Source: JALFST01 sp022779285 (GTDB lineage Bacteria; Bacillota; Clostridia; Tissierellales; Peptoniphilaceae). Taken from it: a DNA stretch of 64,000 nucleotides. The stretch is from assembly GCA_050313895.1 (NCBI GenBank), contig JBNPMI010000009.1, one strand, 5' to 3'. Shown here piece by piece: positions 1-8,929 of the stretch. The translations under genes were made by a program, and so were the position numbers. Positions within the stretch are counted from its first letter, which is position 1. Each line of letters begins with the position of its first letter. The notes under the pieces were generated by a model. It ran no database searches. It was not told the origin of the DNA and saw only the letters and a program-made list of their open reading frames with translations.

Positions 1-34
1 GCCGGAGATTCCGCTTCCGTAATTTTCGTAAGAA

Positions 35-66
35 AAACCCGAGTGTAAAACACCCGGGTTTCGATG
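35..66 (-). terminator. Terminator of the M18 aminopeptidase gene
   Basis: On the minus strand a 10-bp stem (AACCCGGGTG pairing with CACTCGGGTT, one G-U pair) is followed by a T-rich tract. It lies directly after the stop codon of the aminopeptidase gene. Confidence 0.85.
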
Positions 67-1452
67 TTACTTCAAAAATGCACGATACGCGCGATATGTC
101 TCGTAGGCATCGGCCTTACTTGCCAGCTCCACAGGGGCATGCATGGAGAGCATTCCTGTTCCGCAGTCGACAACCTCGGCGCCGTAGCGAGCAAGAATAT
201 AGGCAATGGTTCCACCTCCGCCGGCATCCACCGCACCCAGTTCACCGGTCTGCCAGATGACTCCGTCGCGGTCGAAAATCTGACGAATTTCATTGAGAAA
301 TTCCGCATTGGCATCGTTGCATCCGCCTTTTCCGCCATGTCCTGTATACTTGGAAATGGTAATGCCGCAGCCGAGCATCGCCACGTTTTGTGCATCGATG
401 ACATCGGGCTCCGCAAACAGCGGATCATAAGCTACCGTAACATCCGCCGAAAGAACACGAGATCTTGCCATGGTGTGCTTCAGATCCAGCTCACTGTACG
501 AGGACTTCGTGGCATTCAAAATCTCCGCTACCGTATTTTCGAAGAAAAGAGATGTCATTCCCGTGTTTCCGATGGAACCGATCTCTTCCTTGTCAACAAA
601 GAGAGCCACCGCCGTACGCTCCGGGTTTTTTGTGTCCAGAATCGCTCTGAGATTTGCAAAGGAGCAAATGCGGTCATCGTGTCCGTGGCCGGCGATCAGG
701 GAACGATCAAATCCGACCTCACGTGCCGGACCCGCCGGTACCACCTCCAGCTCCGCAATTTGGAAATCCTCCTCAATGATTCCGTAGCGCTCATTGAGAA
801 TGCGAAGAATGTTTTTCTTGACGGGATCTTTCTCATCCTCTCCGGCTCCGCGATTATTGCTTCCGATAACAAGCTGAAGCTGCTCGCCGGAAATCACATC
901 CTTACTTGTCTTCTGCAGCTGCTTTTGAGAAAGATGGATGAGAAGATCATTGATGTAGAAAACAGGATCCGAAGGATCCTCGCCGATATGAATCTCCACT
1001 TCCTTTCCTTCTTTGGTGAATGCAACCCCATGGAGCGCAAGAGGAATGTTGGTCCAATGATATTTCTTGACGCCGCCATAATAATGTGTCTTAAAGTAAG
1101 CCATGTTTCCGTTTTCCACCATCGGATTCGGCTTCAAATCGAGACGCGGCACATCAATATGGCTGCCGACAATATCCATTCCTTCAGTCATGTCCTTGCC
1201 CAGAATAAACATGGCAACGCCCTTGCCGCGGTTTACCGCATAGAGACGAGATCCCGGCTGAATCCCTTTTGCAAGCGCTTTTTCCAATGGAAGGAATCCG
1301 TTTTTCTCCGCTTCCTCCACGATGATTTTTGTAGCAAGACGCTCGGTTTTCGCATCGGATAAAAACCGAATATATCCCTGATTATATGCTTCCAATTCCT
1401 TCAGTTCTTCTTCCGACAGAGCGTCCCACACATTTGTCTTTTTGTATTCCAT
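67..1452 (-). CDS. M18 family aminopeptidase (aspartyl aminopeptidase-like)
   Basis: Cytosolic zinc aminopeptidase that trims N-terminal, often acidic, residues from peptides. The 461-residue product carries the M18 metal-site motifs in order: GSHIDVPRLDL near the N-terminal third, GHGHDDR mid-protein, DKEEIGS, and the C-terminal GHGGKGGCNDAN. Length fits the family. An upstream in-frame start exists at 1500, but a GGAGG with 5-nt spacing precedes the ATG at 1452, so that start is preferred. The gene sits 25 nt downstream of the DUF1858 gene and is probably cotranscribed; a terminator follows. Substrate preference cannot be read from the sequence. Confidence 0.93.
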   Translation of the reverse strand: MEYKKTNVWDALSEEELKELEAYNQGYIRFLSDAKTERLATKIIVEEAEKNGFLPLEKALAKGIQPGSRLYAVNRGKGVAMFILGKDMTEGMDIVGSHIDVPRLDLKPNPMVENGNMAYFKTHYYGGVKKYHWTNIPLALHGVAFTKEGKEVEIHIGEDPSDPVFYINDLLIHLSQKQLQKTSKDVISGEQLQLVIGSNNRGAGEDEKDPVKKNILRILNERYGIIEEDFQIAELEVVPAGPAREVGFDRSLIAGHGHDDRICSFANLRAILDTKNPERTAVALFVDKEEIGSIGNTGMTSLFFENTVAEILNATKSSYSELDLKHTMARSRVLSADVTVAYDPLFAEPDVIDAQNVAMLGCGITISKYTGHGGKGGCNDANAEFLNEIRQIFDRDGVIWQTGELGAVDAGGGGTIAYILARYGAEVVDCGTGMLSMHAPVELASKADAYETYRAYRAFLK

Positions 1453-1477
1453 TTTCTCCTCCATTTTTCGTCCAAGC

Positions 1478-1738
1478 TTAGGCTTCATTGAGATGCTCAA
1501 CCAGTATATCCGGATCCACTCCGTGTACCCACGCCGCCTGCTCGACCGTTTCCATCAAGGAAGAAGGGCAGCCGATACAGCCCATGCCGATCATCATAAG
1601 GGTTTGAATCGTGCGAGGCTTCTTTTGAATCACCTCCGATATCAGCATATCCTTGGTGATGATTACCGGATCTGCATCTCCGGCTTGCTGCGCGTCATCT
1701 GTCGTTTCCGACTTATGCAGATTGTTGAAAAGATCCAT
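1478..1738 (-). CDS. DUF1858 domain protein
   Basis: An 86-residue protein whose C-terminal 60 residues match the DUF1858 domain, a small fold with a conserved redox-type cysteine pair; here the pair is CIGC in the segment GMGCIGCPSS. The N-terminal 25 residues are polar and probably disordered. DUF1858 proteins are found alone or fused to hybrid-cluster and redox enzymes in anaerobes, and their exact role is not settled. First gene of a likely two-gene unit with the M18 aminopeptidase. A thiol or metal-binding role is inference from the CxxC. Confidence 0.85.
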   Translation of the reverse strand: MDLFNNLHKSETTDDAQQAGDADPVIITKDMLISEVIQKKPRTIQTLMMIGMGCIGCPSSLMETVEQAAWVHGVDPDILVEHLNEA

Positions 1739-1836
1739 TTTTGAACTCCTGTCTATTTTTCGATGCCGATGGATATCATTTACTTTATAAGAGGAACTTT
1801 GTATGATATAAAAATAGAAATACTATTTTCACGGCT

Positions 1837-1855
1837 CCTATGCGCCACGCATAGG
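1837..1855. other. Perfect 8-bp inverted repeat in a divergent intergenic region
   Basis: CCTATGCG and CGCATAGG are separated by three bases, between the divergent DUF1858 and response regulator genes. Size and place suit a repressor or activator site, but no U-tract follows and no regulator can be assigned. Confidence 0.4.
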
Positions 1856-1923
1856 TATGCATCACATACAATGTCTTTTGTATTATACCCATGTTTCAAC
1901 ATTGTAGCACCGGAGGTCATAAA

Positions 1924-2586
1924 ATGGAACGAATATTGATAGTCGAGGATGATCGTGCAATCATTTCTTCCCTTGCTCATTTTCTGCAAAGCGAAGGATA
2001 TCTTACCGACACGGTTTCCGGACAACAGGAGGCGGAAGCCTGTCTTGACGATGCTGCACCCGACCTCATTTTACTGGACATTTCCATCGAAAACGGAGAC
2101 GGATATTCCCTCTGTCGGCTTGCCAAAAAGAAAAATTTTCCCGTCATATTCCTGACCGCCTCCGACGATGAGCCCAGCGTTGTACGCGGATTGGATATGG
2201 ATGCCGATGACTATATCACAAAGCCCTTTCGCCCGCGCGAGCTCCTTTCCCGGATTCGCAGCGTATTAAGACGCTATGAAGCTCCCGATAAAATTGAGGT
2301 GGAGGATCTGAAAATTTATCCTGAGCAGGGCATTGTATTGCGGCAGGACCGGGAGGTACCCCTGTCCGCATTGGAATTTCGCCTTCTCAATATTTTTCTG
2401 AATAATCGCGGGATTTTATTAAGCCGAAACCGTCTTATTGATGAGATCTGGGATATCGGCGGCGATTTTGTCAACGATAATACGCTTACCGTCTACATTA
2501 AGCGGCTTCGCCAAAAGCTGGAAGCAGATCCTCAGAATCCTCGAATCATCCAAACGGTACGCGGTTTGGGTTATCGCATGAATTGA
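1924..2586 (+). CDS. OmpR-family response regulator
   Basis: DNA-binding response regulator of 220 residues. Receiver domain at about 1-115 with the acidic pocket EDD at 8-10, phospho-acceptor Asp52 (LILLD) and the conserved Lys of TKPF; winged-helix effector domain at about 125-220 ending in VRGLGYRMN. The ATG at 1924 has a GGAGG upstream and starts at the usual MERILIVEDD, so the in-frame start at 1891 is rejected. The kinase gene follows after 7 nt, then an ABC ATPase and permease, the arrangement of Bce-type modules in which the regulator controls the transporter. Confidence 0.95.
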   Translation: MERILIVEDDRAIISSLAHFLQSEGYLTDTVSGQQEAEACLDDAAPDLILLDISIENGDGYSLCRLAKKKNFPVIFLTASDDEPSVVRGLDMDADDYITKPFRPRELLSRIRSVLRRYEAPDKIEVEDLKIYPEQGIVLRQDREVPLSALEFRLLNIFLNNRGILLSRNRLIDEIWDIGGDFVNDNTLTVYIKRLRQKLEADPQNPRIIQTVRGLGYRMN

Positions 2587-2593
2587 GGATATT

Positions 2594-3595
2594 ATGCGTA
2601 TTTTAAGCAATGCACATGTCCGCTATGAGCTGGAAACCGATGTCGTGTGCTGTCTTCTTTTTTTAGGCATCAGCTTTTTGCTTCCGCATCCCTTTCTTTG
2701 GATCCTTCTGCTGGGCAGTTGCCTGACACTGATCCACCTGATTTTTTTACAAATTCGATACAGGAAAATTCAGAAGCTGAGCAGGGATCTGCATGGAATT
2801 CTGGTAGGCAGCCTTCATTCCTTATCCAACAAAAATGAAGAAGGAGAGCTTGCCATCCTTGATAGTGAAATTCGAAAAATGACACAAATGCTGCAAATGC
2901 AGTCGGAGCTTCTTGCTGCCGATAAAAAGCGGCTGACCGAAGCGATCGCAGACATCGCACACCAGCTGCGTACGCCGCTTACCTCCATGCATCTGAACCT
3001 TTCGCTCATTGCTCGCTCCAGCTTAAACAGCGAGGAGCAGCTTTCGTCCGTGCATGATATCCAAAGACAGCTGGATCGTATACAATGGCTGATCGAATCT
3101 CTTCTGAAGCTTTCCAAGCTTGATGCCGGAACCGCATTTCTGCAGCCGAAAAAGCTTCCGATTCGGGAGCTGATCGATGCCGCTCTTGCTCCCTTGCTCA
3201 TTCCTATCGAGCTGCATGAGCAAAATCTGCAGTTATTTGTGCAGGACGGCTTTTTGAACGCGGACCCGCGCTGGACCGGCGAGGCCATCTCGAACCTTAT
3301 AAAAAATGCTATGGAGCATACACCGCAAGGGGGTACGATCACCGTCTCCGGAAAAGAAACGGCTCTCTATACACAGATTCTGATCGAAGATACCGGAAAC
3401 GGCTTTTCCAATCAGGATCTTTCCCATCTCTTTGAACGTTTTTATAAGGGAAAGGGCTCCGCATCCGACAATGTGGGAATCGGCCTGGCTCTGTCCCGAA
3501 AAATTCTCTCCTCCCAAAATGCAACGCTTTCCGCTGAAAATCGGCGAGAAGGCGGTGCACGATTCATCGTAAAATTCTATAAAACCATTGTTTGA
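2594..3595 (+). CDS. Sensor histidine kinase, intramembrane-sensing type
   Basis: Membrane kinase of 333 residues partnered with the preceding regulator. Two N-terminal transmembrane helices (about 16-30 and 34-53) are joined by only a few residues (PHP), so there is no extracellular sensor domain. This is the layout of BceS-like intramembrane-sensing kinases, which read the state of a partner ABC permease. H-box IAHQLRTPLT with His123, then N-box NLIKNAMEH, EDTGNGF and GIGLAL form the catalytic core. The neighbouring ABC ATPase and FtsX-type permease are the probable sensory partner. The inducing signal is unknown. Confidence 0.92.
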   Translation: MRILSNAHVRYELETDVVCCLLFLGISFLLPHPFLWILLLGSCLTLIHLIFLQIRYRKIQKLSRDLHGILVGSLHSLSNKNEEGELAILDSEIRKMTQMLQMQSELLAADKKRLTEAIADIAHQLRTPLTSMHLNLSLIARSSLNSEEQLSSVHDIQRQLDRIQWLIESLLKLSKLDAGTAFLQPKKLPIRELIDAALAPLLIPIELHEQNLQLFVQDGFLNADPRWTGEAISNLIKNAMEHTPQGGTITVSGKETALYTQILIEDTGNGFSNQDLSHLFERFYKGKGSASDNVGIGLALSRKILSSQNATLSAENRREGGARFIVKFYKTIV

Positions 3596-3598
3596 TAC

Positions 3599-3626
3599 GG
3601 TCTCTTTTTTCAAAGAGGCCTTTTTT
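3599..3626 (+). terminator. Terminator or attenuator between kinase and ABC genes
   Basis: GGTCTCTTT pairs with AAAGAGGCC (one G-U) and is followed by six T. It splits the two-component genes from the ABC genes, implying separate control of the transporter. Confidence 0.75.
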
Positions 3627-3628
3627 CT

Positions 3629-3671
3629 GTCACCGTCCCGTCACCTTGCCCTGCTATTCTCAATGTAAAAT
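3629..3671 (+). promoter_or_regulatory. Candidate operator and promoter for the ABC transporter genes
   Basis: Two GTCACC direct repeats start 11 bp apart (3629 and 3640), the spacing expected for an OmpR-family dimer, just upstream of a TAAAAT -10-like hexamer at 3666. No good -35 is seen, which fits an activated promoter. The link to the upstream response regulator is inference. Confidence 0.35.
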
Positions 3672-3687
3672 CACTGAAGGAGGCAAT

Positions 3688-4368
3688 ATGGAACTGATTC
3701 GTGTTGAAAACATTACAAAAGAATATGGCAGCGCTCCCAATGTCGTACGCGTTTTGGACAACGTTTCATTTACGATTGAAAAAGGTGAGTTTGTAGCAAT
3801 TGTCGGACCATCCGGTTCCGGAAAATCCACTCTGCTGCATATACTGGGCGGCGTCGATCGTCCCACCGCCGGAAAGGTCTTTGTAGACGGGCAGGATGTC
3901 TATGCCTTGAATGAGGATCAGCTTGCGATCTTCCGGCGCCGCCAGGTCGGTCTGATCTACCAATTCTATAATCTTCTCCCGATTCTCAATGTAGTCGAAA
4001 ATATGACGCTGCCCGTGCAATTGGATCAGCGCTCCGTTGATCCGGCGCATTTGGAGGATTTGCTGCAGACCCTGGGTCTTTCCGATCGCAGAAGCAACCT
4101 GCCGAACCAGCTCTCCGGAGGACAGCAGCAGAGGGTTTCTATCGGACGCGCTCTTATGAATGCTCCCGCCATCGTCCTTGCGGACGAGCCTACGGGAAAT
4201 CTGGATTCGCGCAATTCACAGGAGATCATCGAGCTTTTGAAGCTTTCCAATCAAAAATATAATCAAACTCTTTTGCTCATCACTCACGACGAAAATATCG
4301 CTTTGCAGGCACACCGCATTCTCACGATCGAGGATGGCCGGATTTCACGTGATGATCGCATTCGCTGA
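3688..4368 (+). CDS. ABC transporter ATP-binding protein, MacB/LolD/BceA type
   Basis: ATPase of 226 residues that would drive the FtsX-type permease encoded 8 nt downstream. Walker A GPSGSGKST, Q-loop, signature LSGGQQQRVS, Walker B IVLADEPTG and H-switch THD are all present. The ATG at 3688 has GAAGGAGG upstream; the longer frame from 3592 crosses the terminator and is rejected. Family members export or extract lipids, lipoproteins or peptides; with an intramembrane kinase next door, cell-envelope antibiotic or peptide resistance is the most likely theme, but the substrate is not shown. Confidence 0.95.
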   Translation: MELIRVENITKEYGSAPNVVRVLDNVSFTIEKGEFVAIVGPSGSGKSTLLHILGGVDRPTAGKVFVDGQDVYALNEDQLAIFRRRQVGLIYQFYNLLPILNVVENMTLPVQLDQRSVDPAHLEDLLQTLGLSDRRSNLPNQLSGGQQQRVSIGRALMNAPAIVLADEPTGNLDSRNSQEIIELLKLSNQKYNQTLLLITHDENIALQAHRILTIEDGRISRDDRIR

Positions 4369-4376
4369 GGTGTGTT

Positions 4377-7172
4377 ATGAAAATTTTAATGAAATATTCC
4401 CTTCGCTCTTTATGGAAAAATCGGGTTCGGACGATTGTCACCCTGATCGGCATCATTCTCTCCATGGCGCTCCTTACCGCAGTCATCGAAGGCGCCTACA
4501 GCGGACTGGTGTTTTTGCGCAAGGGTGTCATTGCCGAAGAGGGCGGCTTTTCAGGCATCTGGGTAAACTGGGAGAAAAAGGATCTTCCCGCGCTCGTGGA
4601 TTCGGATGAAATCAAGGAGTATGCCACCTGGCAGGAAGTAGGGTGGGCGGATATCGGATCCAAAAACGAATACAAGCCCTATCTTGTCATCAAATCCATC
4701 AGCGACAACTATACCGATCTCGTATCGGTGCATATGAAATCCGGAAGACTTCCGGAAAACGGTCAGGAGATTGCTCTGCCGACACATTTGGCCACCAACG
4801 GCGGCGTCAACTCTTATGCAATCGGAGATACAATCACGTTGAATGTGGGAGATCCGCCGGCCGGCGGAAACGCCTCTTCAGCGAAGGATAGCAAATCCTC
4901 TGCTCCTTCCGCTGCAGCCGAGCCGGTTTTAAAACCGATAGAAAACACAACGAGTCGAAGCTATACCGTAGTCGGTTTTTTCAACCGTCTCAATTCCGAT
5001 GCGGAGCCCTATGATTCTCCGGGATATACCGCACTGACCAAGGGCGAGGCATCCGGTCCGATGAGCGTGTTTTTTGCATTAAAGAAACCTGCAAATTTTG
5101 ATGCCTATTCCTCTCTTCCCTCAATTCAAGAGCTGCAGAAATCGGAGCATGCCGGTACGCTGGTCGCACATTCCGATCTTCTTCGCCTCTACGGACTGAT
5201 GAAGTCCTCTTTCCTTGCAGTCATCCAGGGTCTCGCCGCATTTCTTGTGATCATCATCGTGGTCGGATCCGTTTCCCTCATTTATAATTCCTTTTCCATT
5301 TCTTTAAGCGAGCGGACACAACAAATCGGTATGCTGCGCTCCGTCGGCGCAACCAGAAAACAGGTGGACAGAGTTCTTCTCTTTGAAGCCTTGTTCCTCG
5401 CCGGCATCGGAATTCCTGTCGGGCTGGGAATCGGATGTCTCGGAATCGGCACCACCTTCCGGTTGTTGCGCGATTCCTTCAGCTTCCTGCCCCGCTCGCA
5501 GAATTTACGGATCGGATTGGAAATTCATCCCGGGTTCCTCGCTCTGGCAGCCCTGCTTTGCTTTGCTACGATCGTGATTTCCGCATGGATTCCCCGAATG
5601 CGCGCCTCGCGAATCACCCCGCTGGAAGCAATCCGTCAAAATCGGGATGTGGCGATTCGTAAAAAGGATGTTCGTACAAGACGTATTACACGTGCACTCT
5701 TCGGAACGGAGGGCGTCCTGGCTGCGAAATATTTTCGTCGTTCCCGAAAAAAATATCGCGCCACCATCATAGCGCTCTTCATCAGTATCGTTCTTTTCAT
5801 CGTGAGCTCTTCCCTGCGTCTTTACCTGCAAAAGGATATCGTGCAGGCCTTGGATCTCTCCCCGACTACAGACGTGAGTCTTGATCTGCAGACGCAGAAT
5901 CTGACCGCTGCACAGGAGGCATCCTCCTCGATTGCCGCATTGCCCGGAGTTCAGGATGTCGCACGAAACGAATTCATACAAACCGCTTTCTGGAGCTTTC
6001 CGCAGCAGCTGTCTCCGAGCTATTTTGAGCTGGGGGATACTCACAATCTGCTGGCTTCCAGAAAGGTGGATGCTCGCCGGGGAAGCGACGGAAGAATCGT
6101 TTTTGTGGATGATGCCTCTTTCCGAAAAATGCTTCAGGAAAACGGACTGGAGGAGGCTCCCTACTTTGACACGGAGCATCCGCGTGCGGTAGCCTGGAAT
6201 CAGCTGATTCTGTTTTATGTCAATGATCGGGGTCAGGGGGAGACGATCGCCTCCAATCAACGTGTCTTTGCTGAATTTCCCGCCGATGTACAGGTCAGGG
6301 AATCCAGAAAAATCGACGGCTATACGCTCATCGGATCGCTTTCCCAGGAAACGGATTCTCAGGAGTCCCGCCTCTTCGAGCTATACTATCCGTCGGAGGA
6401 AGCAAAAAAGCTTCCCAAGGGATGGAATGAAACGCAAATGGATCTGCTGGATCAGACAAAGCTGATCCGGGTTTCTCAAGAGGATACGATGCAAAATTAT
6501 ACGCTGGAGATTGCTGCGGAAATCCGAAAAGCGCCCTTCTTTCTCTCGAAGGATTCCCTTGCGCTTCTCTATCCGGAAAGTCAAAGGGATCAGGTGCTGG
6601 CATGGGAAACATTTCAGCCGAAGAACTCCTGCGAAATTGCGATTCGAACAACAAATCATGAGGAGACCGCGCGCAGCATCCACGAGCTTGCCACCTCGGA
6701 ATGGCATTCCTACTCGGTAACGGATCTCAGAGAGCACTTTAACCAGATCCAGGGGTTCGTCACCGTAATTCAAGTGTTTTCCTTAGGATTTATCATTCTG
6801 ATCACGCTCATCGTATTTGCCAATCTCTTCAATACGATTACCGTCAATATTCTCCTGCGCCAGAGAGATTTCGCCATGCTGCGTTCCATCGGAATGGGGC
6901 CGAAAAGCTTCCGTCGCATGATCCTCTACGAGGGTCTGATCTATGGAATCAAGTCTCTTCTTTATGGGATTCCCGTCGCAATCCTGCTTTCCTTCCTGCT
7001 GTATCAGATCATCTCCCTCGGCTTCGCCCCGCAGACCTTTTTGCTCCCCTGGAGCGGGATTGCCGTTTCCGCCGGAACGGTATGCTTGATCATGGCGGTT
7101 ACCCTTGCCTATTCTTTACACAAAATCAAGCAAACCAATATTGTCGATGTTCTGAAAAAAGAGTCTATTTAG
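4377..7172 (+). CDS. Large FtsX-type ABC permease
   Basis: Membrane subunit of 931 residues for the preceding ATPase. It has an N-terminal helix (about 20-40), a long extracytoplasmic domain, a first FtsX block of three helices (about 275-415) containing SERTQQIGMLRSVGA, then a further helix (about 465-480), a second long extracytoplasmic domain and a second FtsX block (about 790-920) with RQRDFAMLRSIGM. The doubled FtsX layout resembles DUF214/BceB-like permeases but is longer than BceB (about 650). The domain around residues 155-180 is a Ser/Ala/Pro-rich linker. A strong terminator follows the stop codon. Function as sensor-transporter of an envelope stress module is inferred from gene order. 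Confidence 0.9.
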   Translation: MKILMKYSLRSLWKNRVRTIVTLIGIILSMALLTAVIEGAYSGLVFLRKGVIAEEGGFSGIWVNWEKKDLPALVDSDEIKEYATWQEVGWADIGSKNEYKPYLVIKSISDNYTDLVSVHMKSGRLPENGQEIALPTHLATNGGVNSYAIGDTITLNVGDPPAGGNASSAKDSKSSAPSAAAEPVLKPIENTTSRSYTVVGFFNRLNSDAEPYDSPGYTALTKGEASGPMSVFFALKKPANFDAYSSLPSIQELQKSEHAGTLVAHSDLLRLYGLMKSSFLAVIQGLAAFLVIIIVVGSVSLIYNSFSISLSERTQQIGMLRSVGATRKQVDRVLLFEALFLAGIGIPVGLGIGCLGIGTTFRLLRDSFSFLPRSQNLRIGLEIHPGFLALAALLCFATIVISAWIPRMRASRITPLEAIRQNRDVAIRKKDVRTRRITRALFGTEGVLAAKYFRRSRKKYRATIIALFISIVLFIVSSSLRLYLQKDIVQALDLSPTTDVSLDLQTQNLTAAQEASSSIAALPGVQDVARNEFIQTAFWSFPQQLSPSYFELGDTHNLLASRKVDARRGSDGRIVFVDDASFRKMLQENGLEEAPYFDTEHPRAVAWNQLILFYVNDRGQGETIASNQRVFAEFPADVQVRESRKIDGYTLIGSLSQETDSQESRLFELYYPSEEAKKLPKGWNETQMDLLDQTKLIRVSQEDTMQNYTLEIAAEIRKAPFFLSKDSLALLYPESQRDQVLAWETFQPKNSCEIAIRTTNHEETARSIHELATSEWHSYSVTDLREHFNQIQGFVTVIQVFSLGFIILITLIVFANLFNTITVNILLRQRDFAMLRSIGMGPKSFRRMILYEGLIYGIKSLLYGIPVAILLSFLLYQIISLGFAPQTFLLPWSGIAVSAGTVCLIMAVTLAYSLHKIKQTNIVDVLKKESI

Positions 7173-7182
7173 CATTTCCGTC

Positions 7183-7216
7183 AAAAAAGGCTGCGATACC
7201 TCGCAGCCTTTTTTTG
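7183..7216. terminator. Bidirectional terminator
   Basis: AAAAAAGGCTGCGA and TCGCAGCCTTTTTT form a perfect 14-bp stem around a 4-nt loop, between the rightward permease and leftward mgtE genes. Confidence 0.92.
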
Positions 7217-7256
7217 CTGAATCGCCATCGGATTCCATAAATGGATTTTCCCGATC

Positions 7257-8630
7257 TCAAAGCAATATCGCCGTTGCAAATCCGAAATAAATGATCAGCG
7301 CCAATGCATCCACAATGGTTGTCAGCAGCGGGCTCGACATCACCGCGGGGTCAAATCCCATCTTCACGGCCGCTATGGGCAAAAGAGATCCGATGAGCTT
7401 GGCAACAACGACTGTAAAAACCATGGTAAGGCAGACCACAAAAGCCACCATGGGTGTCACAAGCGGATTCTGCAGAATCAGTCGATCCACGATCATGATC
7501 TTGGCGAAGCAAACCATCGCCAGCGCACTGCCTGCAAGAAGCGCCGTACAAAACTCCTTCCAAAGAATCTTGGGGAGATCCGACGTCTTGACCTCATGAA
7601 GGGATAGGGCGCGGATAATCGTAACCGAGGACTGCGAGCCCGAGTTTCCTCCGGTATCCATCAGCATCGGGATAAAGGCGACAAGCGCCAGCTGCGCCGC
7701 AAGTGCCTCCTCAAAGCTCGAAATGATAATACCCGTAAAGGTTGCAGAGACCATGAGAAAAAGCAGCCATCCGATTCGATGCTTGAACAGGTCAAACGGC
7801 GACGACTTCAGGTACGTTTTTACGGAGGGAGACATTCCGCCCATGATCTCCATGTCCTCCGTCACTTCTTCTTCCATAACGTCCATCGCATCATCAAAGG
7901 TAACAATGCCCACCATACGCCCTTCGCTATCCACGATCGGAAGCGCAAGAAAGTTGTATTTGGACATCATGTGCGCCACCTCTTCCTGATCGGTCGTGGT
8001 CAAGGCGCTGATCACGTGAGCATCCATAATATCACCGATCAGCGTTGACTTCGACGGCGCCAGCAGAATCGAGCGAAAGCTTACAATTCCCACCAGTTTT
8101 TTTTCATCGGTCACATAACACGCATAAATCGTCTCCCGATCCACACCTACCGCACGTATATGCGCAATAGCCATATCCACAGTCATCTGCGGAGTCAGAT
8201 CCACGTATTCGGTCGTCATAATCGAGCCGGCCGAATTTTCCGGATATTTCAGCAAGCGGTTGATATCCCGCCGGAGCCTGGGATCCGATTGCGAAAGAAT
8301 GCGGTTGACCACATTGGCCGGCATCTCTTCTACGAGATCCGCGGCATCATCGGCAAAGATTTCATTTAAGATTTCTGACAATTCCTGATCCGAAAAAGTC
8401 TCAATCAGATGCTCCTGCTGCTCCGAATCCATTTCTACAAAGGCTTCCGCCGCCAGCTCCTTCGGCAGCAGACGAAAATATACGGGCAGCTCTTCTTTGC
8501 CCAGTTCCTCAAACAAAGCCGCCAGATCCGGCGCGCTCATTGTCACAAGAATATCGCGCAATGCATTGATTTTCTTCTCCTCCAAAAGCTTGCGCATGGC
8601 CTTCTGGAGAATATGATCCAATTTTGCCAT
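7257..8630 (-). CDS. mgtE: Magnesium transporter MgtE
   Basis: Mg2+ channel of 457 residues in the cytoplasmic membrane. N-terminal MgtE superhelical domain (about 1-130), a CBS pair (about 135-255) that senses Mg2+, and a C-terminal membrane domain of five helices (about 280-457) with the family sequence FIPMLMDTGGNSGSQSS. The ATG at 8630 has AGGAGG upstream; the longer in-frame start at 8684 is rejected because it lies before this site. I looked for an M-box magnesium riboswitch in the leader (8631-8815) and saw none. A bidirectional terminator follows the gene. Confidence 0.96.
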   Translation of the reverse strand: MAKLDHILQKAMRKLLEEKKINALRDILVTMSAPDLAALFEELGKEELPVYFRLLPKELAAEAFVEMDSEQQEHLIETFSDQELSEILNEIFADDAADLVEEMPANVVNRILSQSDPRLRRDINRLLKYPENSAGSIMTTEYVDLTPQMTVDMAIAHIRAVGVDRETIYACYVTDEKKLVGIVSFRSILLAPSKSTLIGDIMDAHVISALTTTDQEEVAHMMSKYNFLALPIVDSEGRMVGIVTFDDAMDVMEEEVTEDMEIMGGMSPSVKTYLKSSPFDLFKHRIGWLLFLMVSATFTGIIISSFEEALAAQLALVAFIPMLMDTGGNSGSQSSVTIIRALSLHEVKTSDLPKILWKEFCTALLAGSALAMVCFAKIMIVDRLILQNPLVTPMVAFVVCLTMVFTVVVAKLIGSLLPIAAVKMGFDPAVMSSPLLTTIVDALALIIYFGFATAILL

Positions 8631-8815
8631 AAAAAAAGACCTCCTGTATTCAATGGGAAGGAGATCCAAACAATAAATATGCACACGAAAAGGAACCCGG
8701 TCTATTGCTCATCGCAGAAAACCGTTTTCTGTTTCTGTGTACATCGATCTATTGTCGAATCACCAGTACATATCCCGGTTTTCACCACAGCTCCTCCTTT
8801 CGTTTATTCATAGTT

Positions 8816-8824
8816 AGTATAGCA
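8816..8824 (-). promoter_or_regulatory. Extended -10 promoter for mgtE
   Basis: On the minus strand TGC-TATACT forms an extended -10 about 185 nt upstream of the mgtE start. No good -35 is seen, which extended -10 promoters do not need. Confidence 0.55.
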
Positions 8825-8849
8825 TAAAAAAAGCCTATGGAGAAATGAA

Positions 8850-8886
8850 CTGTCCCCCTTTCCCGGTAAACCGGAAAAGGGGACAG
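8850..8886. terminator. Long hairpin downstream of the DJ-1/PfpI gene
   Basis: CTGTCCCCCTTTCCCGG and CCGGAAAAGGGGACAG pair with small bulges around a TAAA loop. On the minus strand it comes about 45 nt after the DJ-1 gene stop, but a T-run follows only 17 nt later, so it may be a terminator or an RNA-stabilising hairpin. Confidence 0.55.
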
Positions 8887-8929
8887 CTTCGATCGAGCGT
8901 ATCGCTCATCTTGGGCTTCGAAGGATTGT

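Noticed and set aside
64..1362. 432-codon plus-strand frame antisense to the aminopeptidase
   Set aside because: Shadow of the aminopeptidase gene, with no domain resemblance.
8631..8815. Possible M-box magnesium riboswitch in the mgtE leader
   Set aside because: The conserved M-box motifs are not present on the minus strand.
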